Positions 62,101 to 64,000 of a stretch of DNA of 64,000 nt are shown piece after piece. The translations under genes were made by a program, and so were the position numbers. The notes beneath the pieces are model-generated. The model worked only from the letters and a program-made list of their open reading frames with translations. It was not told the origin of the DNA and ran no database searches. The DNA is from Flavobacteriaceae bacterium (GTDB lineage: Bacteria > Bacteroidota > Bacteroidia > Flavobacteriales > Flavobacteriaceae): NCBI GenBank assembly GCA_947448525.1, contig CANFNV010000009.1, positions 23,728 through 87,727 on the forward strand, read 5' to 3'. Position 1 is the first letter of the stretch, and each line of letters opens with the position of its first letter.

Positions 62101-64000
62101 TACAATAACAGGTGGAACGGCTCCATATTCTCTTGTTTACTCTGATGGTATAACTAACACTACTGTTACAAACTATCAATCAGGAACAGCAATAAGTGTT
62201 TCGCCAACGGTTACTTCAAGTTATACTTTAGTTTCAGTTACAGATTCTAATTCTAATTTATTAAACACTAATTTGACGGGTACTGCTACTGTTACTGTTT
62301 TTACAGTTTCTGCAACTTCAAGTGCTGGAACTATATCATGTAACGGAGGTACAACTTCAGTGACAGTTTCAGCTACAGGAGGAACTGCACCTTATACAGG
62401 AACAGGAATTTATACAGTATCAGCAGGAACGTATAGTTATACTGTTATAGATGCAAACGGTTGTTCAACTACCACTACGGTAATTGTTGGCGAACCTACT
62501 GCATTGACAAACAGTACTTCTATTACAGCATGCAATAGTTATACATGGTTGGTAACTGGATTAGCATATACCACTAGTGGAACTTACACAGGAACTACTA
62601 CCAATGATAATGGGTGTACTATAAATGAAACATTGATTTTAACAATCAACAACAGTACAACTTCAGAAGAGACTGTTACGGCATGTGATAGTTATACTTG
62701 GAATGGTGTTAAATATAAAACTAGTGGTGACAAAACATATTCCAGTACTAATGCTGCTGGATGTCCAAATGTTGCTACCTTACATTTAACCATCAACCAT
62801 AGTACCACAACTACAGAAACAGTTACAGCTTGCGATAGTTATACATGGCATGGAACTACTTATACAGAGAGTGGAAATCATATTTACACTGACTTAAATG
62901 CTGCAGGTTGTACCAATATTGCTACGTTAAATTTAACAATCAACCACAGTACAACTTCAGAAGAGACTGCTATTGCTTGTGATAGTTACACATGGAATGG
63001 AACTACTTATATAACTAGTGGTGTTTATACTTACACAAGTACAAATGCTTCAGGATGTCCAAGTGTAGCTACCTTGAATTTAACTATTAACCATAGTACA
63101 ACAACAAGTACAACACAAGTAACTTGTAACAGTTATACATGGCCAGCAAATGGCACAACGTATACTTCAACTGGTATTTATACTTACTCAAGTACTAATG
63201 CAGCAGGATGTATTAATGTAGCTACTTTGAATTTAACAATAAATTCAAATGTAATTAATACACAACCAACTAATCCTACAATTTGTGCCTTAGCAGGAGC
63301 AACAGCTACTGTTACCGCTGAAGTTGCAGGGGCTTCGTCGGCAACGACTTACCAGTGGTTTACACAAGCTCCATCAGTTACAACATGGACAGCATTAGCA
63401 AATGGTGTTAACTATGCTGGAGTTACTACCACTTCATTAACTATCATCAGAAGTGCCACAGCCGTTCCAATAGTTGGAACTAAATACCAGCTTAGAGTTA
63501 CGGTAGCATGTGGTAGTGCACTTTCAAATGTAGTGACGCTACAAAATCAAACAGTGCTTTCAAATGCTACAGCTATTTCGGTTACTAGCACATTGTCACC
63601 AGCGTTGACTACATGTACTGGAACTAGTGTTAATTTATCATTAGCATCAGGAAGTGTTGGAAATATTCAATGGCAAACTTCTATTGATGGTACAACATTT
63701 AATGATTATGGTTCTCCAGTAGCGCAATCAGCATTAAATGCTACTAACCTTGCTATTCCATTTATATCAGGAGTATTAACTCAAGACACATGGTTTAGAG
63801 TAGTAGCTTCTAACGGAGTTTGTACATCAGCTACTTCGGCAGCTATAAAAATTACAGTAAGCCAACTAGCATCAGCAGGAAGTTTAACAATCAATAACGC
63901 TACGGTTTGTTCTGGAAGCGGAGCGAATGTTACATTAACTAATGCTTCTCCAGTTGGAACTATAGCTTGGTATAAATCTACCAACTATACTGCTAGTACA
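50156..64000 (+). CDS. Giant YDG-repeat surface protein (3' partial)
   Basis: One frame from ATG 50156 runs to the last base of the window (4615 codons) and is still open; I checked the frame at about ten places and saw no shift. The product is Thr/Ala/Ser/Gly-rich. Layout by residue: 1-109 an extended signal region with two hydrophobic stretches; 110-374 an N-terminal domain; four blocks (about 375-917, 1096-1980, 2384-3122, 3322-3782) of YDG-type repeats with FEVSSDG-type and putative-Ig modules; two lectin-like inserts (917-1096, 3782-3958); an MBG-like unit and a beta-propeller-like insert (1980-2384); a domain at 3122-3322; Ig-like and SprB-like units (3959-4118); five C-SYTW repeats; Ig-like domains to the edge. 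YDG/MBG proteins are usually T9SS adhesins; the sorting domain would be beyond the window. An ATG at 50363 is an alternative start. Confidence 0.9.
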   Translation, partial: MKTILQTLFTFLGRSLSKAVATSSKNSLSSNSGLFKKSGNQIFLVSYLSTLMYSIFGCIQKNTASVYGQMKLSQSHRFKVNALGVLTVVLFFGANEMKGQNLTQAGFTGVTVPQYMGSGNTTRLPIMFRATITGLTASTSYRYYTQSALTASIGTSSSGAGNPLLINSAGTTYTYITSPGLSTAGTYETFTTDASGNYTGWFGFVYTANVIFTAGNVIYPTITLNAGGTGTVVSKRLALDLGITVLAFGAAGSTNGTFIQGASSNATAKNLVAIYDNTAGTGRPLGVCPVESTGATIGSVVTGYSTTGGAWNTITPNTNANGVRRIEQRSVTSNSIVGCATSSNGTWTTGSVNTVNPTGGTTAIAISSTDAPLSSCSSGPAITASATLTAFTTTYGTASTAQSFSVSGSGLTASITATAPTGFEVSSDGTTYGATATFLQTSGAASGTLYVRLAATAAVTGTSYNSQNIVLTTGATTVNIVTASTGNSVSAKALTITGLTGANKTYDGLITAASTGTASYSGLVNGQSFSITGTPSLTFATATVGNGKAITVTGYTAPSTNYTVSQPTGLTGNITAAALTISGLSANNKVYDGNTNATLSGTAALVGVVNSDVVTLGGTPVATFATSAAGTGIAVSVTGYSISGTGSGNYTLTQPTGLTAAITSAPTPVISSTLSASGTYGTVASTYTIIASESPTSYNASGLPAGLSINIANGEITGTPAVTGVFNVNISATNEGGTGNAILVYTISPKNLTVTSASADNKIYDRTTTATISGSTLVGVVGSDVVTISGTGSFSATTVGNGIVVTSTQTLGGADATKYTVSLPSGLTANITAKDLTIASASAANKIFDGTNTATITGTLTGVIAPDVVTVALTGTFASTEVGTGIVVTSTSTLGGANAGNYTLIQPTGLSANITAVPATLLQWNTTGNLGTETTEPSTSNNVNVAAASLNYTGSTVTPAANANRFGAQNWSTGALDTTKYIQFTVTPNAGYFFTATSLDFIWDFSASGPKSVTIRSSIDNYTADLGSLTNMTASTTVVKNIAFSGITNITAATTFRIYGYGATGSGGTGGFDTVTSATTNNVILYGATQLIPVPTLTGTATASAFTTTYGSASTAQTFTIGGSNLTANITATAPTGFEVSSDGSSWGTTATFTQSSGSATGTLSVRLAATATVTGSYNSQTIALTSTGASTVNITTAATGNTVSAKALTISVTANNKAYDGTTTATLVTPAYLGLANGESISVTGTATANFADANVGSGKAVTISGYTAPSSNYTLTAQPSATANITVASLTITGVTANNKAYDGTTAATVDTSAAAYAGLVSVDTFTVQGTPSATFASANVGTGIAATISGFTAPSSNYTLSAQPTASANITAAALTITGVTADNKTYDQNTIATLSGTPAYSGLVNSESYLVSGTPLATFASANVANGIAVSVTGYTAPNANYTVSQPSGLTANITAKALTISGLSVINKADDGSTTAALTGSPTLIGVVSGDTVTLGGTYSANFSQSTAGTSLAVTVTGYTISGASAGNYTLTQPTGLTGDIISVSAPSITSATSLSATYGTSVSYQITTSATSVDSYDSGALPAGLSLNTATGEIYGTPTVVGTFNVTISATNFGGTGSASLTITVAPKTLTLTTATADATKVYDGTTTATVSGGTISGAIGTDVVTVSASGAYDTKNVGTAKTVTITYTLNGADNLKYTLASYTSTTTADITAKGLTVTGASVSTRAYNGLTNASITGASLSGVVSPDVVNVSGNGTFTSADAGSGIAVTSALSLSGTNAANYSLTQPTLTGTITTAALTITGITGNNKTYDGTTDATLSGTPIYNGLVNGEDFSVTGTPVATFASASVGTRAITVTGYTSPSANYTVSQPTGLTGNITGVALTISGITANNKTYDGTTTATLAGTATLSGVASGDTANVTLVTSGATATFSQSNVGTGLAVTVLGYSLNGTAAANYTLSQPIGLTAAITSKALTITANNVSKDPAQVLTGGAGSTAFTSSGLVGTQTIGSVTITYDSTSNSAAGATGNGNTIGTYINQVTPSAAAGGSGFSASNYAITYVSGSITVSGFTRGNLVVNRLGVGGTTALSSAATAISLLEINPSTNAIVTTITSAFTGSNLLTDSGTSTSNGFLNTNGAYLAVPGYNTAVGTASVAASNTKASNIFGLGYSVAGRTTFPTTVYTGNNFRSVVPVSATTFYTAGTPGGIWYYDGSNFVNVSTTVSNTRVVKILNGNLYFSTGSGTTGIYQVGTSGLPTTTGQTSTLVIPSTGPYGFSISPDGNTAYVADDTAVNGNTGGGIIKWTKSGTTWTRQYTFGNLSRSITVDYSSTNPVIYATTIEANNNKIIKIVDTGSTASSTDVVLAGSNYMFRGVDFAPAAASPTISATGSVAALTTTYGTVSSASSFTVSGAALSSDITVTAPSGIEVSTSATTGFASSITLINTTGSLASTTVYVRITATAAYTATTSVNIALTSTFATSVNVPVSMTVNKKGLTITGISGNNKVYDGTTTATLNILSASYNGLVNGDSFTGLSGTSAAVFNNKNVGTSKLITITGYSAPSNNYTITQPSVTADITKKDVTVTNVTANNKVYDGTNLATLNASLNGVISGDTVILTASGTFDTTYQTSVYGPQSLVTPSFAISGTDYTNYNLITPSLNPLYADITPKPLTISNPTASDKPYDGTTAAVISGTLVGVVSPDNVSLGYVYGNVSDAQGETLSYGVFANANVGSNIAVTPNWFINGDTFNYTLTVPNVTLTANITSSGASSITSATSATYTYGDSISYQITASNAPGVTNTSFNATNLPVGLSITNSGLLTSSANVAVGIYSIHLSVTNSLNEIGYKDLILTVTKKSLAFATNSFVANNKEYDGSTNASLSGILVGILSGDTVTFNGSGQFALPNVANNVLVSYSNLDSGLQGANATNYTIVDPNSILTANITKRTLSFTAAVTTKVYDATTTATVIVSNLATLVGSEVATITATGIFADKNAGTGKAVTATYTLGGADAANYQLPSTLPTLTGSITKAPLTYTIIANNKEYDGTTDATATVSGITGLLTGDASTTISLTASGSIFASANVGTGIAVNNTVVTLSAGTSTPDNSGNYSITQPTVLTASIFEGLAAGDVAVIGYNTSGAPDTISLLIVKDLTEGTTFYVNDNEIASTSATSFTDLAEGEASFTVKAGQTVSAGTVLVLPWGGAAISTTTYDWSATTGAGLGASNDEVYIYSAPSITSITPTHFIYYAQLGTSISSVPSSLALGTTAIHPTAAASRYSTTCATYNSCRATLLSEIGKTTTNWNTTNATSQAAADWSFTVQATCPTATITASGTLGSLTAVYGSNSGATSFIVNAGSLVNGSTVTITAPTGFEVSSDGTSFGTTATFASCTSTNPTIYVRLASNINVGNYNGVITVSSTGATSTTIATNAINTVTPKPLTITGILIATRVQDGTDIASITGTPVLNGVLSTDAANVSLITSGATATFAQTTPGTGIAVTIAGYALNGSAAGNYSITQPSGLTGTISTVAVPTITSGLTLSTVYGDATSYQITADSSNSNYPVTGYSATNLPAGLSVSSNGLISGSSTVAAGTYNITLSATNNGGTSNSVLVYTVTKRPLTVTVLAPTKAYDALTTATISVSTINNKAFTDTVTITGAGTFDTKNVGTGKTVLTTLVLDGTSATKYTLTQPTITNGVITAKTLTLTAIAAQNKVYDGTTNATIVATLSGVIAGDVVVFGGTGTFASSAIATAISVTSTATLSGTDAGNYTFVQPTGLTANITGPVLYLNTFDGVSACPTQGNTPVMATDATGTGLIRNTIICNSTGNVFNSTTLNNTASVNNNSYIEFSASTIGGKKLNVTGLYFFRQGSNTAPNQLEVRYSTDNFATSTSWGAAPVTPTVGTGITWDFTDFTTPLNGTVKFRLYPYGTQRADGGTTAAAAASGTFRLDDVTIYGTVVYGPTAASIATTGTSSVCSGTSSAISATITGGTAPYSLVYSDGITNTTVTNYQSGTAISVSPTVTSSYTLVSVTDSNSNLLNTNLTGTATVTVFTVSATSSAGTISCNGGTTSVTVSATGGTAPYTGTGIYTVSAGTYSYTVIDANGCSTTTTVIVGEPTALTNSTSITACNSYTWLVTGLAYTTSGTYTGTTTNDNGCTINETLILTINNSTTSEETVTACDSYTWNGVKYKTSGDKTYSSTNAAGCPNVATLHLTINHSTTTTETVTACDSYTWHGTTYTESGNHIYTDLNAAGCTNIATLNLTINHSTTSEETAIACDSYTWNGTTYITSGVYTYTSTNASGCPSVATLNLTINHSTTTSTTQVTCNSYTWPANGTTYTSTGIYTYSSTNAAGCINVATLNLTINSNVINTQPTNPTICALAGATATVTAEVAGASSATTYQWFTQAPSVTTWTALANGVNYAGVTTTSLTIIRSATAVPIVGTKYQLRVTVACGSALSNVVTLQNQTVLSNATAISVTSTLSPALTTCTGTSVNLSLASGSVGNIQWQTSIDGTTFNDYGSPVAQSALNATNLAIPFISGVLTQDTWFRVVASNGVCTSATSAAIKITVSQLASAGSLTINNATVCSGSGANVTLTNASPVGTIAWYKSTNYTAST
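51280..52905 (+). repeat. YDG block A (2 + 2 YDG repeats)
   Basis: Within the giant gene. A FEVSSDG-type module (about 51290-51610) is followed by two YDG repeats (YDG near 51673 and 51929), a putative-Ig module (SGLPAGLS, near 52257) and two more YDG repeats (variants YDR near 52447, FDG near 52695). Each YDG repeat is about 84 residues, ending with a QPTGL.A.IT-type segment. Confidence 0.8.
52906..53440 (+). other. Lectin-like insert 1 in the giant protein
   Basis: About 178 residues unrelated to the flanking repeats, beginning after ITAVPATLLQWNTTGNL and including NRFGAQNWSTGALDTTKYIQ and FRIYGYGATG. Pattern typical of jelly-roll modules in Bacteroidota surface proteins; ligand unknown. 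Confidence 0.55.
53441..56095 (+). repeat. YDG block B (4 + 4 YDG repeats)
   Basis: FEVSSDG-type module (53441-53760), four YDG repeats (near 53811, 54063, 54322 as YDQ, 54573 as ADDG), a putative-Ig module (ALPAGLS, near 54910), then four more (near 55097, 55355 as YNG, 55603, 55855). The period is about 250 bases. Confidence 0.8.
56096..57305 (+). other. MBG-like unit and beta-propeller-like insert
   Basis: 56096-56370 encodes an MBG-type unit (ITANNVSKDPAQ, GTQTIGSVTITY). 56371-57305 encodes about 310 residues starting FTRGNLVVNRLGVGG with repeated segments such as GGIWYYDGSNF, IYQVGTSG and FSISPDGNTAYVADD, like blades of a propeller. Not related to the neighbouring repeats. Confidence 0.55.
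57306..59520 (+). repeat. YDG block C (3 + 3 YDG repeats)
   Basis: FEVS-type module (57306-57640), three YDG repeats (near 57685, 57941, 58209), a putative-Ig module (NLPVGLS, near 58580), and three more YDG repeats (near 58772, 59033 as YDA, 59282). Confidence 0.8.
59521..60120 (+). other. Surface domain insert in the giant protein
   Basis: About 200 residues beginning EGLAAGDVAVIGYNTSG, with LIVKDLTEGTTFYVNDNEI and a cysteine pair in STTCATYNSC. Similar domains occur at the N-terminus of secreted Bacteroidota proteins (from memory). Function unknown. Confidence 0.5.
60121..61500 (+). repeat. YDG block D (1 + 2 YDG repeats)
   Basis: FEVSSDG-type module (60121-60450), one degenerate YDG repeat (VQDG near 60504), a putative-Ig module (NLPAGLS, near 60860), then two YDG repeats (YDA near 61037, YDG near 61288). 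Confidence 0.75.
61501..62030 (+). other. Lectin-like insert 2 in the giant protein
   Basis: About 176 residues starting VLYLNTFDGVSACPTQGN and ending FRLDDVTIYGTV, a beta-sandwich pattern common in T9SS proteins. It closes the repeat blocks. Confidence 0.55.
62516..63245 (+). repeat. Five C-SYTW tandem repeats
   Basis: Each unit starts with Cys-(Asn/Asp)-Ser-Tyr-Thr-Trp; the Cys codons are at 62531, 62684, 62831, 62978 and 63125, so periods are 51, 49, 49 and 49 residues. Each ends with (A)TLNLTIN and contains a second Cys (for example AAGC). Two conserved cysteines per unit suggest one disulfide each. Confidence 0.85.

Noticed and set aside
50156..64000. CRISPR or satellite repeat array
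   Set aside because: Periodicity of about 250 and 147 bases is in-frame and conserved at protein level with variable codons, unlike CRISPR repeats of 25-40 bases separated by unique spacers.

Overview
The window looks like a chromosomal segment of a Flavobacterium-type member of the Bacteroidota. It is AT-rich. Several genes are preceded by the Bacteroidota promoter form (TTG, then about 17-21 bases, then TAnnTTTG) rather than an E. coli-type -35/-10. Secreted proteins carry C-terminal type IX secretion (T9SS) sorting domains, and there is a TonB-dependent receptor with a carboxypeptidase-like N-terminal domain, an HU-HIG protein and an OlsF-type ornithine lipid synthase. No tRNA, rRNA, CRISPR array, insertion sequence or phage gene was seen.

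Layout. 1-3836: end of a DUF4286 gene, ksgA, mgtE, a D-2-hydroxyacid dehydrogenase and a small membrane protein. 3874-8237: OlsF-type acyltransferase (minus), exonuclease III, an OmpA lipoprotein and a small exported protein of unknown role. 8394-14095: a complete RND efflux operon (adaptor, inner-membrane pump, outer-membrane factor). 14215-15255: an aldo/keto reductase. 15479-22212 (minus): one run of six genes: panC, panD, a flippase-like membrane protein, an esterase-fold protein with an altered nucleophile, radA and a GT51 transglycosylase. 22319-26695: a truncated starch-synthase-like protein, a DUF4270 lipoprotein and glmS. 26972-31414: TonB-dependent receptor and SGNH lipoprotein. 31646-33525: atpD-atpC, apart from the rest of the ATP synthase genes. 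33700-34628 (minus): a DUF2975 protein, a small XRE regulator and a 59-residue membrane protein. 34751-39195: bioF, bioD, bioA and a ketoacyl-synthase-like gene. 39232-39705: recX. 39792-45003 (minus): a four-gene envelope operon. 45299-49195: a 1298-residue T9SS protein. 49484-49864: HU-HIG protein.

From 50156 to the right edge, 13,845 bases (4615 codons) form one open frame that leaves the window still open. It encodes a giant Thr/Ala/Ser/Gly-rich repeat protein: 21 recognisable YDG-type repeats arranged in four higher-order blocks, with lectin-like and beta-propeller-like inserts, then five 49-residue Cys-Ser-Tyr-Thr-Trp repeats and Ig-like domains. It is most likely a cell-surface or secreted adhesin whose T9SS signal lies beyond the window.

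The left half is mostly housekeeping and envelope biology. The right quarter is a surface-protein region in which neighbouring genes share the same Ig-like modules. The items most worth following up are the block organisation and unusual N-terminus of the giant gene, a 13-base direct repeat with 21-base period upstream of the 1298-residue gene, an inverted repeat over the promoter of the XRE/DUF2975 cassette, the ketoacyl synthase in the biotin locus, and the Ser-to-Asp esterase-fold protein.
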